Shown piece by piece: positions 12,847-20,433 of a stretch of DNA of 20,456 nt. Numbering within the stretch: position 1 is the stretch's first letter; each line of letters begins with the position of its first letter. The translations under genes were made by a program, and so were the position numbers. This DNA is from CAZQIC01 sp964593555 (GTDB taxonomy: Bacteria; Bacteroidota; Bacteroidia; JAFLBG01), in assembly GCA_964593555.1 (NCBI GenBank), contig CAZQIC010000084.1:1-20456 (forward strand), read 5' to 3'. Under the pieces are notes generated by a model. The model was given only the letters and a program-made list of their open reading frames with translations, ran no database searches and had not been told where the DNA came from.

Positions 12847-13800
12847 ATGAAATACACTTACACAGAAAAAAAAGACACACGCTCCGGATTTGGAGCGGGA
12901 TTATTAGAATTAGGAAAAAAGAATAAGGAAGTGGTCGCGCTTTGTGCCGATCTTACGGGCTCTTTGAAAATGGATGCATTCCAGAAAGAATTTCCTGAAC
13001 GTTTTATTCAGGTAGGAATTGCAGAAGCAAACATGATGAGTATTGCTGCCGGACTTACCATTGGCGGTAAAATACCATTCACGGGTACCTTCGCCAATTT
13101 TTCTACAGGGAGAGTATATGACCAGATAAGACAATCCATTGCTTACTCCGATAAAAATGTAAAAATATGTGCATCACACGCGGGCCTCACATTAGGTGAA
13201 GATGGAGCAACACACCAGATACTGGAAGACATTGGTTTAATGAAAATGTTACCTGGCATGACCGTTATTAATCCTTGCGATTATAACCAAACCAAAGCTG
13301 CTACAATTGCTCTTGAAAAACATGTTGGACCAGCCTATCTGCGTTTTGGCAGGCCTACGGTACCAAATTTTACCCCTGCTGATCAGAAATTTGAGATAGG
13401 GAAAGCCGTGCTATTGCAGGAAGGAAGTGATGTTACCATATTCGCTACAGGCCATTTGGTATGGAAAGCCCTGGAAGCAGCCGAAATATTGGCAGAAAAA
13501 GGCATCAAAGCCGAAATAATAAATATTCACACCATTAAACCTTTAGATAATTCCGCAGTCTTAACTTCGGTACGCAAAACAAAATGCGTTGTAACAGCCG
13601 AAGAACACCAAATGAACGGAGGTCTTGGAGACAGCATAGCACAGTTGTTAGCCAGGGAACTCCCAGCTCCTTTGGAAATGGTAGCCGTAAAAGACACTTT
13701 TGGTGAAAGCGGTACACCGGAAGAGTTAATGAAAAAATACGGACTGGATACACCTGATATTGTTGAAGCTGCCAAAAAAGTGATTGCCCGCAGGGGATAA
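12847..13800 (+). CDS. Transketolase C-terminal subunit (pyrimidine-binding and C-terminal domains), 317 aa
   Basis: This is the second half of the split transketolase. The catalytic glutamate that activates thiamine diphosphate is Glu60 in QVGIAEANMMSIAAGL. The PYR domain continues through PFTGTFANFSTGRVYDQIRQ and HAGLTLGEDGATHQ. The C-terminal domain starts near residue 180 (FEIGKAVLLQEGSDVTIFAT) and ends at EAAKKVIARRG. The length of 317 fits the split form. It must assemble with the N-half encoded at 9997-10845, since each half lacks part of the cofactor site. It follows the DUF2007-like gene by 18 nt and precedes the sigma factor by 14 nt, so all are probably on one transcript. Confidence 0.94.
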   Translation: MKYTYTEKKDTRSGFGAGLLELGKKNKEVVALCADLTGSLKMDAFQKEFPERFIQVGIAEANMMSIAAGLTIGGKIPFTGTFANFSTGRVYDQIRQSIAYSDKNVKICASHAGLTLGEDGATHQILEDIGLMKMLPGMTVINPCDYNQTKAATIALEKHVGPAYLRFGRPTVPNFTPADQKFEIGKAVLLQEGSDVTIFATGHLVWKALEAAEILAEKGIKAEIINIHTIKPLDNSAVLTSVRKTKCVVTAEEHQMNGGLGDSIAQLLARELPAPLEMVAVKDTFGESGTPEELMKKYGLDTPDIVEAAKKVIARRG

Positions 13801-13814
13801 ACATTAATTAATTC

Positions 13815-14366
13815 ATGCAGGAATACAGCGATCAGGAACTGTTAGATCAATTCAGTAAACAGGAAACACGTAACTATTCTTTCAACTTACTTATTCGTAA
13901 ATACCAGCAAAAACTTTACTGGCATATACGTCGCATCGTTATTGACCATGACGATGCCGATGATGTAATACAAAATACTTTTATTAAAGTATGGAATGGG
14001 CTGGATAAATTCAACGGAGAATCACAATTGTATACCTGGCTTTACAGGATAGCCACTAATGAATCGCTTACTTTTTTGAAACAAAAAAAATTAAGAGCAG
14101 GTGTTTCTCTTGACAGCGTTGAATATGGCTTAGCCAATGGCTTAACAGATGATAATTATTTTAGCGGAGATGAAATACAAAAAAAATTACAGAATGCTAT
14201 TTTAACATTACCAGAGAAACAACGACTCGTTTTCAATATGAAGTATTACGAAGAAATGAAATACGATGAAATGTCGGAGGTACTGGGAACATCTGTAGGG
14301 GCGTTAAAAGCATCGTATCATCATGCCGTAAAAAAAATTGAAGAATATATTACCTCTAAAGATTAA
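13815..14366 (+). CDS. ECF-type RNA polymerase sigma factor (sigma-70 family), 183 aa
   Basis: Sigma region 2 covers about residues 20-90, with the core-binding and -10 recognition block DADDVIQNTFIKVWNGLDKF and LYTWLYRIATNESL. Region 4 covers about 122-178: LPEKQRLVFNMKYYEE, MSEVLGTSVGALKASYHHAV. There is no region 1 or 3, as in extracytoplasmic-function sigma factors. These direct RNA polymerase to stress or envelope regulons and are usually held by a co-encoded membrane anti-sigma. The next gene encodes a membrane protein and the one after that a Spy-like periplasmic protein. This suggests an envelope-stress circuit; its placement directly after transketolase is unusual. Confidence 0.93.
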   Translation: MQEYSDQELLDQFSKQETRNYSFNLLIRKYQQKLYWHIRRIVIDHDDADDVIQNTFIKVWNGLDKFNGESQLYTWLYRIATNESLTFLKQKKLRAGVSLDSVEYGLANGLTDDNYFSGDEIQKKLQNAILTLPEKQRLVFNMKYYEEMKYDEMSEVLGTSVGALKASYHHAVKKIEEYITSKD

Positions 14367-14397
14367 ACCTTTTGGCTTTAAAACAGTCAAAATAACA

Positions 14398-15060
14398 ATG
14401 GAAAGAACAGATAACATACCAGATGACTTTGAGAACCTGGAAAGGTATGCTCCCACCCTGCATAAGATAGCAAGGGTAAATCCGTTTTCTGTTCCCAGCG
14501 GTTATTTCGAAAGTCTTTCGGAAATACTAAGTACTGTTGCTGTTATTGCCAAAGCCAGTAATTACAAAAAAACAAATGATATACCCGAGGGATATTTTGA
14601 CAAGCTGCCTTCATTCATTCAGTCACAGGCAGTATTGTCTGATATTAAAAAGGAAAATCCTTTTGCAGTGCCTGCAAATTATTTTGATTACCTGCCCGCA
14701 AGGATACAGGAGCGTATTCAACAAACAAGCAAAAACGAAAACTGGCTGACCGGCTTAATAGGAAAATTAATTTCACCACGCTTAGCCTTTGCTTTACCTA
14801 TCGCACTTATTGTTGTTGCAGCCGGATTTTTTTTACTCAGAAATCCTATTGATAACATGAACTCCGATAAACAACTAAGTGAATTAAGCAACAAGGATCT
14901 TTCGGAAACAGCAAATGAATTTGACGAAAGTTACCTGATAGATGAAATAACAGAAGGCGGTATTGTTACAGACGCGGCATCAAGTGAAGACACGGATGAT
15001 ATTGCGGATTACCTTATTGACAACAAGGTGGATGTAAATGTATTACTCAATGAAATGTAA
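14398..15060 (+). CDS. Single-pass membrane protein, putative anti-sigma or partner of the ECF factor, 220 aa
   Basis: From ATG 14398 (MERTDNIPDDFENLERYAPT) the cytoplasmic half carries three copies of a short motif: NPFSVPSGYFESLSE, NDIPEGYFDKLPSFI and NPFAVPANYFDYLPARI (about residues 24-110). One membrane helix follows (LAFALPIALIVVAAGFFLL), then an acidic extracytoplasmic tail with a short motif IADYLIDNKVDVNVLLNEM at the end. The gene begins 31 nt after the sigma stop. Position and topology (soluble N-terminus, one helix, periplasmic tail) are those of an anti-sigma factor. There is no zinc-binding HxxxCxxC anti-sigma signature, so this role is inferred. An upstream in-frame ATG at 14338 would overlap the sigma gene and is not favoured. 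Confidence 0.6.
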   Translation: MERTDNIPDDFENLERYAPTLHKIARVNPFSVPSGYFESLSEILSTVAVIAKASNYKKTNDIPEGYFDKLPSFIQSQAVLSDIKKENPFAVPANYFDYLPARIQERIQQTSKNENWLTGLIGKLISPRLAFALPIALIVVAAGFFLLRNPIDNMNSDKQLSELSNKDLSETANEFDESYLIDEITEGGIVTDAASSEDTDDIADYLIDNKVDVNVLLNEM

Positions 15061-15128
15061 AGAACATATTCAGATGAAATAGCCATATACCTTCGGCATA
15101 CCAACCGACATGATTATATGGCGTATTC

Positions 15129-15150
15129 CCTGCCCGATGGCAGGCGGGCA
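15129..15150. repeat. Palindromic repeat CCTGCCCG...CGGGCA
   Basis: CCTGCC is inverted at GGCAGG and TGCCCG at CGGGCA within 22 nt, giving two alternative nested stems. It lies in the 123-nt space before the Spy-like gene. Related CCTGCC...GGCAGG palindromes occur, to my knowledge, as intergenic repeats in other Bacteroidota. It might also act as an mRNA stem between the partner gene and the Spy-like gene. Confidence 0.5.
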
Positions 15151-15183
15151 TGTGACAATCAGAACTTTATAAATTATATACAC

Positions 15184-15621
15184 ATGAAAAAATTAAAATA
15201 TTTATTTATCCTGCTGTTTTGCATTCCAGCTTATACTGGCATAGCCCAAACAGGAAAAACAAAACAAGACATTGAAGCCTACAAGGTTGCCTTCATCACC
15301 AAACAAGTTGAGCTTACCCCTGCGGAAGCTCAAACATTTTGGCCCTTGTATAATGATTACCAACAGAAAAAAGAAGATCTCAGACAGCTGCAATTAAAAG
15401 AAAACAAAAAAGCCAACGCCGATTTTTCTAATCTTTCTGATACTGAAATAGAAAAACTCATTGACAACCAGGTGATAAACGAACAAAAAGAAGTTGATCT
15501 GTTAAAAGACTTTCATAAAAAAGCAAAAGCCGTATTGCCTGCAAAAAAAGTAGCGAAGCTGTATAAAGCTGAAGAAGATTTTAAACGGGAACTGATCAAG
15601 CTTTTAAAAGAAAAATCATAA
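15184..15621 (+). CDS. Spy/LTxxQ-like periplasmic protein, 145 aa
   Basis: ATG 15184 gives a signal peptide (MKKLKYLFILLFCIPAYTGIAQ) with an AQ-type cleavage site. The mature protein is almost entirely helical and charged. It has KVAFITKQVELTPAEAQTFWPLYNDYQQK, where the L-T-x-x-E-A-x-x-F-W block is the Bacteroidota version of the Spy/CpxP LTxxQ motif, and a long basic C-terminal helix (KVAKLYKAEEDFKRELIKLLKEK). Such proteins are periplasmic chaperones or sensors in envelope stress, and often lie beside ECF sigma factors in this phylum. An in-frame ATG at 15118 would begin inside the palindromic repeat and lacks a signal peptide, so 15184 is chosen. It ends 17 nt before the next gene. Confidence 0.75.
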   Translation: MKKLKYLFILLFCIPAYTGIAQTGKTKQDIEAYKVAFITKQVELTPAEAQTFWPLYNDYQQKKEDLRQLQLKENKKANADFSNLSDTEIEKLIDNQVINEQKEVDLLKDFHKKAKAVLPAKKVAKLYKAEEDFKRELIKLLKEKS

Positions 15622-15637
15622 ACTATCACCGAAGATT

Positions 15638-16804
15638 ATGCAAATGAAATTTTTAACACTTTCTGTGATAAGCATTATTGCATTACCAACAGTTTTGTTG
15701 TCACGCACTCTTAATCTGAAAGACTCGACCGAATCTTCTCAAAAACCGCCAAAGCATTATTTACCGAATTGCATTTACCTTAACACATACATGACCCCGG
15801 AGAGAAGTACAAAAAATTCTTCTCTTGGAAATTATTCTTTTTCACAAAGCAGTTTAGGATTTTATCTGCCGTTTTTCACTCAGGACAAATTCAGTAAAGA
15901 CAGCACTTCCATTGCAAACATTCATATGCTTCTCGTTGGTAACACAACCGTTTCCAGCCCCCGCTTTACCGCGCTTGAGAATAATCATCAGTTTAACAAA
16001 ACAAGTCTTGGCTTACGAATCATTTACAACACCGGTAAAAAAGGCATATGGTTTTTTAATGGTTCACCATTTGTGGTGTACGACAATTTTGATAAAACCT
16101 CAAAGTCACTACGCTATGCATCGGTACTACTTTATAACCGTACTGTAAATGATAAATTCAGCTATCGCGTTGGCTTTATCAAAACATTTGTATTCGGCAA
16201 CCGATATAGTCTTCCGCTAATTGGCTTCCGGCTAGGTCCCCTCGACGGCACCTATGTATCCATGCAATTGCTTCGAAACATATCCGTACACTTTCCACTG
16301 AACAAACATTTGTATGGAAGTGTTTTTATAAAACCTATGGGCGGACTTTATAATGTAATTAACAATGACACTCTTTATCCGGGCAATGATAAAATAATTC
16401 AATTCGGACGTTACGAATTACTAAACGGAATACGGTTAGATTACGCGAGCAAAAATTTTGACTTCTATATCAGCAGTGGTGTTACAAAACGCAACAGAAT
16501 TGCATTTGCATCTACTTCATATAATAAAAACAAAAGAGGTGTAGTTAGTCATTTTTATTCGGAAGAGCTCAAATCTGCAACATTCATTGAAGCCGGATTA
16601 AATGTAAAATTCGGCCGCGTTAAAAAAGTTTACAATAATATGAATATGTATGATGTGTTTGATCTGAATAATACTATTGATACTGGTGACAACAATACAA
16701 GCGTAATTAACAACGAAATACCGGCGAAAGGTTTGGAGAATGATCTAAAGAAAATTCAGTACAAGGATATACAGGACTTGATAGAACTAGAAGATATTTA
16801 CTAA
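15638..16804 (+). CDS. DUF6268-like outer-membrane beta-barrel protein, 388 aa
   Basis: A signal peptide (MQMKFLTLSVISIIALPTVL; the ATG at 15644 is an equally good start) is followed by repeated amphipathic strands with aromatic residues: SQSSLGFYLPFFTQDKF, FNKTSLGLRIIYNTGKKGIW, RYASVLLYNRTVNDKFSYRVG, LPLIGFRLGPLDGTYVSMQL. The pattern and the F/L-P-x-x-GFRxGPLDG block resemble DUF6268 outer-membrane proteins. The last 70 residues are polar and acidic, extending past the barrel (KKIQYKDIQDLIELEDIY). It follows the Spy-like gene by 16 nt and probably closes the operon. Its stop overlaps by 3 nt the stop of the converging minus-strand gene, with no terminator between. Confidence 0.6.
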   Translation: MQMKFLTLSVISIIALPTVLLSRTLNLKDSTESSQKPPKHYLPNCIYLNTYMTPERSTKNSSLGNYSFSQSSLGFYLPFFTQDKFSKDSTSIANIHMLLVGNTTVSSPRFTALENNHQFNKTSLGLRIIYNTGKKGIWFFNGSPFVVYDNFDKTSKSLRYASVLLYNRTVNDKFSYRVGFIKTFVFGNRYSLPLIGFRLGPLDGTYVSMQLLRNISVHFPLNKHLYGSVFIKPMGGLYNVINNDTLYPGNDKIIQFGRYELLNGIRLDYASKNFDFYISSGVTKRNRIAFASTSYNKNKRGVVSHFYSEELKSATFIEAGLNVKFGRVKKVYNNMNMYDVFDLNNTIDTGDNNTSVINNEIPAKGLENDLKKIQYKDIQDLIELEDIY

Positions 16805-17220
16805 ACTTTTTTTCTTGAAACGAGCACTGTATTTCCATTCTTTACACTAATGTCCCAGCCGCTGTCAAGCGTTTTTCTCAGATAACGTAAATAAAGATTT
16901 GCCCTTTGTGTTATGCGGCTTTGTGACTCTCCCTCTTTTTCCATGCCGGTAAATTCATAACATAGCATTTTAGGGTGCTCGTGCATGAATATCAATACAA
17001 TTTTAACGATCGTATTCATTACCCGAAAGATTTCTCCCCGATTAGTAAGCGTATATTCTTCTCCCTCAAATTCATCGTTTATTACCCCAAACACAATAGT
17101 AGCATGCAAAATATTGTCCTTTCTACGGCCAAAACGCACCTCATATTTTATACCACTGTCAGTGGTGAAAAAATACACACCTGCCGAACTTATGGCGGGA
17201 GTCTGTATCTTATATTCCAT
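16801..17220 (-). CDS. Cytoplasmic protein of unknown function, 139 aa
   Basis: From ATG 17220 the protein begins MEYKIQTPAISSAGVYFFTT. It has alternating beta strands (IKYEVRFGRRKDNILHATIV, VFGVINDEFEGEEYTLTNRG), then a hydrophobic helix (FRVMNTIVKIVLIFMHEHPK), the block LCYEFTGMEKEGESQSRITQ-RANLYLRYL, and an end WDISVKNGNTVLVSRKKV. The order (beta sheet, FxVMxTI helix, GS...R...LY.R block) recalls DUF6934-type proteins, but I am not certain. It lacks a signal peptide. An ATG at 17250 would add ten residues. Divergent to the MORN-like gene with 93 nt between, and converging on the barrel gene. Confidence 0.55.
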   Translation of the reverse strand: MEYKIQTPAISSAGVYFFTTDSGIKYEVRFGRRKDNILHATIVFGVINDEFEGEEYTLTNRGEIFRVMNTIVKIVLIFMHEHPKMLCYEFTGMEKEGESQSRITQRANLYLRYLRKTLDSGWDISVKNGNTVLVSRKKV

Positions 17221-17313
17221 AGTATCCGAATGTAGGCATTGTATGTTCATAAAAAAAGAGAGCGGGCAATTTTTATTATAATTTTTTTATACTATATTCA
17301 TACTAATACTCCC

Positions 17314-18255
17314 ATGAAGATGACAAGGTTACACCACATAGGGCTTTTTTTATTCTTTTTCGCCTCCCTATCCTCTGGATATTCATCAAACCTTTATTCT
17401 GTAAAAGATATTGTTGACAGTACATATGGAATAATTTTCTACGAAAAATACAATCCACAAGTTGGTGGTGAGGATATTCGAATGAACGATTATGCGACTC
17501 CGTGTGAAAATACTATAATTGATTATTACGATGATGGAAACGTTTTACACCGCGGCTCGTATGTGAACGGAACGCTGATTACTTACAAAAATTTTTATCC
17601 GGATGGTAAATTGGAAAGAAAATTTAAAGGACTTGCGGGAGGGAGATACATGCTTGAAACTTATTACCCAAACGGACTATTACGATCAAAAATAGTTTAC
17701 TTCAGAAAAGACGCCATTTCGTGGAATGAATATTATCCGAACGGACAGGTAGAATTCAGCGAGAAATACAATTCGCGTTTTTTATTACTATATAGAAAAT
17801 CATTTGGCGAAGATGGAAAAACACAAACAGCATTTGAACTGGTGAACAAAAGAAAAAACGTTTACTCACATAAAGAATATTATGAGAACGGAGCTATAAA
17901 AGAAGAAGGAGGAATGACATTTAGTGATGAAGTGGTGGACTTTAAGCGCGAAGGGACATGGAAAATATACGATGAAACAGGAAAACTCGCAAGGATGGAA
18001 GAATACATTCACGGTGAATTCAACTTAGAAACTCAAGCCAATGCATCAGCACCTAAAAAAGCTGCGGCAACATTAACTACTGCTGGCGGGCAAACATCAA
18101 CCCCGGTTACAACAAGCACACCTCAAAAGCAAAAAGCATCTGCAAAGCCGACCACAGAAGAGGTTGATTCTTTTTTTGATGAGGATGATGCCGCTACAGA
18201 CGAGGTGGTTGATCCGAAGAAAAAAAATAAAAAAGTAAAAACTACTTCACCTTAA
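17314..18255 (+). CDS. Secreted MORN/YwqK-type repeat protein, 313 aa
   Basis: ATG 17314 (or 17320) starts a signal peptide, MKMTRLHHIGLFLFFFASLS, ending near YSSN. The body has at least five MORN_2/YwqK-like units with the Y(Y/F)P(N/D)G turn: IDYYDDGNVLHRGSY, KNFYPDGKLERKFKG, ETYYPNGLLRSKIVY, NEYYPNGQVEFSEKY, KEYYENGAIKEEGGM and KIYDETGKLARMEEY. These form a beta-repeat solenoid found in many secreted Bacteroidota proteins, often labelled YwqK-family antitoxin without evidence of that role here. The last 70 residues are low-complexity Ala/Thr/Pro, then an acidic stretch (SFFDEDDAATDEVVD) and a Lys-rich end. It converges with aminopeptidase P, overlapping 14 nt. The frame is open to 17239, but that start has no signal peptide. 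Confidence 0.75.
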   Translation: MKMTRLHHIGLFLFFFASLSSGYSSNLYSVKDIVDSTYGIIFYEKYNPQVGGEDIRMNDYATPCENTIIDYYDDGNVLHRGSYVNGTLITYKNFYPDGKLERKFKGLAGGRYMLETYYPNGLLRSKIVYFRKDAISWNEYYPNGQVEFSEKYNSRFLLLYRKSFGEDGKTQTAFELVNKRKNVYSHKEYYENGAIKEEGGMTFSDEVVDFKREGTWKIYDETGKLARMEEYIHGEFNLETQANASAPKKAAATLTTAGGQTSTPVTTSTPQKQKASAKPTTEEVDSFFDEDDAATDEVVDPKKKNKKVKTTSP

Positions 18256-19636
18256 TTGATCCCGGAAGTTTCATTATACTTTCAATTTCCAAAACAGTTT
18301 TTGGCACTGCAGCAGAAAGCACATCAGGAGCACCGGAAGTTATCAGTACATCATCCTCTATCCTAACACCAATATTCCACCATGCCAGATCACATTCAGA
18401 ACCTGCTGGAATATAAATACCCGGCTCAACAGTTATTACATTACCCACAGCAAGTTTTCCATACATACCTGCATCATGGACATCGAGGCCCAGGTAATGA
18501 GATGTGCCATGAAAAAAATATTTTTGTGCTTCTTCTGGTTTTTTAATAATACCCAACTCCATTAATCTTTTTTGAACAACTGCCATAGCTGCTTTGTGCG
18601 GAGCACGAAACTCACTGCCTTCCAGACATGCATTTATTCCTGCCTGCTGAGCCTCCAGAACAATTTCATAAATTATTTTCTGCTGCTTGCTGAACTTTCC
18701 ATTTACCGGCATTGTCCTTGTTACGTCTGCAGCATACCCATGGTATTCGGCACCTACATCGCACACCAGCAAATCCTTATCATTTAATTTTTTTCTATTC
18801 GTCTCATAATGTAAAATACAGGAATTCTCTCCACCGCCAACAATGGATGGGAACCCGACTTTTTCTGAACCTTTCGTTTTAAAAAAATATTCCAATACTG
18901 CTTCCGATTGATATTCCGTCATATTAGGCTCAAGTACCCGCATGAGTTCTACTTGGGCTGCACAGGTAATATCAATTGCTTTACGAAGCAATACCATTTC
19001 TTCAGGAGTTTTTATCTCTCTCAAAGATGCCATCATATCTTTTAATGAAGTGTTGTCCTTATTGTTTTTTTCATAATTTATTTTCGCTTTAAAATGCGAA
19101 ATGAGACTGTACAGATCTCCTGTATTGTCTTTCACATCTTTTATATCTTCCCGGAACGAAAAAAAATAAACCTTATCGAAAGAAGAGAATGGCAATTGAA
19201 AATCTGAAAAATTTTTATTTTCAGCAGGATAATCAAAACCAAGTTGAGATTTAGCACCTTCAATACCCAACCTTCTTCCAGTCCATGCTTCCGCACCCGG
19301 ATTACGCTCGGGTACAAAAATAAATTCATCAGTAACATTACCCGAAAAGTCCTGCATTTTTTTTAGGACTATTAATACTGCATCCGGCTCGGTAAGTCCG
19401 GTGAGATAATAAAAATTCGGATCCTGATGGTAGGGATAATAAACATCATTGGATTTATTACGGACAGGGCCGGCAAAAAAAACTGCAACACTATTATCAG
19501 CCATCAATGCACGAAGTGCCTCTCTCCTGCCCTTATGAAAATCTTTTGTGAGCAAATCTTTATCAAATAAAAATCTGTCGGACTGGGAGTCCCCTGCAAA
19601 CGAAAAAAGAAGAAAGAAAAAGACAAACCTCATCAT
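18242..19636 (-). CDS. pepP: Xaa-Pro aminopeptidase (aminopeptidase P), probably secreted, 464 aa
   Basis: Aminopeptidase P removes the first residue when the second is proline, using two Mn2+ ions in a pita-bread fold. All five metal ligands are visible: Asp293 in CDVGAEYHGYAADVT, Asp304, His380 in GTSHYLGLDVHD, Glu404 in TVEPGIYIP and Glu427 in GVRIEDDV. The substrate-binding His277 lies in LHYETNRKKL. The N-terminal creatinase-like domain (30-190) includes SNDVYYPYHQDPNFYYLTG. Residues 1-18 (MMRFVFFFLLFSFAGDSQ) form a signal peptide, so the enzyme is likely periplasmic or surface-exposed, unlike cytoplasmic E. coli PepP. It lies 91 nt downstream of rpmB but behind a terminator, and converges on the MORN gene with a 14-nt overlap. 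Confidence 0.93.
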   Translation of the reverse strand: MMRFVFFFLLFSFAGDSQSDRFLFDKDLLTKDFHKGRREALRALMADNSVAVFFAGPVRNKSNDVYYPYHQDPNFYYLTGLTEPDAVLIVLKKMQDFSGNVTDEFIFVPERNPGAEAWTGRRLGIEGAKSQLGFDYPAENKNFSDFQLPFSSFDKVYFFSFREDIKDVKDNTGDLYSLISHFKAKINYEKNNKDNTSLKDMMASLREIKTPEEMVLLRKAIDITCAAQVELMRVLEPNMTEYQSEAVLEYFFKTKGSEKVGFPSIVGGGENSCILHYETNRKKLNDKDLLVCDVGAEYHGYAADVTRTMPVNGKFSKQQKIIYEIVLEAQQAGINACLEGSEFRAPHKAAMAVVQKRLMELGIIKKPEEAQKYFFHGTSHYLGLDVHDAGMYGKLAVGNVITVEPGIYIPAGSECDLAWWNIGVRIEDDVLITSGAPDVLSAAVPKTVLEIESIMKLPGSIKVK

Positions 19637-19672
19637 AAAAGTAAAACGCTAATTCTTCGGGCAAATTACATC

Positions 19673-19705
19673 AAAAAAAAACGTTGCCACAAATGCAGCA
19701 ACGTT
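19673..19705 (-). terminator. Intrinsic terminator of rpmB
   Basis: AACGTTGC (19680-19687) and GCAACGTT (19698-19705) form a perfect 8-bp stem. On the minus strand it is followed by a run of Ts (A run 19673-19680). It lies about 22 nt after the rpmB stop and before the pepP start. Confidence 0.85.
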
Positions 19706-19727
19706 CTGTATATCTCTTAAGAAAAAT

Positions 19728-19973
19728 TTATTTAGCTTTTGCTAAATAACCTTTTTCCCTGGCTTCTTTCAAACAAGCACTAATTCCGTTTTTATTTATG
19801 TTACGAATCCCGGAAGTAGACACACGCAAGGTGATCCATTTGTTCTCTTCCTGGATAAAGAATTTTTTAACTTTTAAATTCGGCTTAAAACGTCTTTTAG
19901 TTTTAACGTTTGAGTGCGACACTTTGTGTCCAACTATTGCCTTTTTTCCTGTTATCTCACAAATTCTTGACAT
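19728..19973 (-). CDS. rpmB: 50S ribosomal protein L28, 81 aa
   Basis: L28 is a component of the large ribosomal subunit. The sequence MSRICEITGKKAIVGHKVSH, then SNVKTKRRFKPNLKVKKFFI, WITLRVSTSGIRNINKNGIS and the Lys-rich tail YLAKAK match L28 over its full length. The protein is strongly basic. The zinc-type CxxC motifs seen in some L28 proteins are absent. In many Bacteroidota rpmB is followed by rpmG (L33) and a small DUF4295 gene. Here a terminator follows at once, so the cluster is split in this genome. Confidence 0.97.
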   Translation of the reverse strand: MSRICEITGKKAIVGHKVSHSNVKTKRRFKPNLKVKKFFIQEENKWITLRVSTSGIRNINKNGISACLKEAREKGYLAKAK

Positions 19974-20175
19974 GATAGATTATATTAAATTCTTAAAATG
20001 GGATGCAAATAACGGCATTTTTATCCAAAAAACCAAATTATACCATAATCCAATTATATAGGTCATTACTCCGAAAAACGATTAAATTTCTTAGCTTTAT
20101 ATCCTTTGACACCTTAAAATAGGTGAAAAAGAGATTTCCTCGTATTTGAATCCTGGGCTAATTTAATACATAAAG

Positions 20176-20433
20176 ATGTTTAAACCGTTAACCATTTTAT
20201 CTCTTTTTTTGATTCTCCTCTTACCAGAATATGTAAAAGGGCAATATTGTATACCTATTGTTTCTTCTAACGGCACCGTTCCAATTGGCGACTCCATAGG
20301 AATTATCAATGTTAACCTAAATACAATTAACAATAACTCTGCCGCTAAAATGGGTTATGAAAATTTCACAGGTATAAGTACAACACTTACCAAAGGCAGG
20401 CAATATAGGTGGGTTCTAAAAATTCACTTTTAG
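20176..20433 (+). CDS. Short secreted protein, 85 aa, possibly a truncated GEVED-like surface protein
   Basis: The start MFKPLTILSLFLILLLPEYV...GQYC is a signal peptide. The mature part (YCIPIVSSNGTVPIGDSIGI, INVNLNTINNNSAAKMGYEN, FTGISTTLTKGRQY) resembles the beginning of GEVED/T9SS-type surface proteins, where the pattern YC...I..V.l..I.N.S....Y.(N/D)(F/Y)T..(S/T)T.L..G..Y normally leads into several hundred more residues. Here the frame ends at TAG 20431-20433 after RWVLKIHF, which departs from the family pattern. Either the gene is truncated or frameshifted near 20400, or it is a short relative. The window ends 23 nt later, so the downstream sequence cannot be checked. Confidence 0.5.
   Translation: MFKPLTILSLFLILLLPEYVKGQYCIPIVSSNGTVPIGDSIGIINVNLNTINNNSAAKMGYENFTGISTTLTKGRQYRWVLKIHF

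Noticed and set aside
17314..18255. MORN/YwqK protein as the antitoxin of a toxin-antitoxin system
   Set aside because: It has a signal peptide and no toxin neighbour. The antitoxin label in databases for this repeat class is not supported here.
19974..20175. tRNA or structured RNA upstream of rpmB
   Set aside because: I could not find cloverleaf arms or a known riboswitch pattern in this 202-nt divergent spacer.
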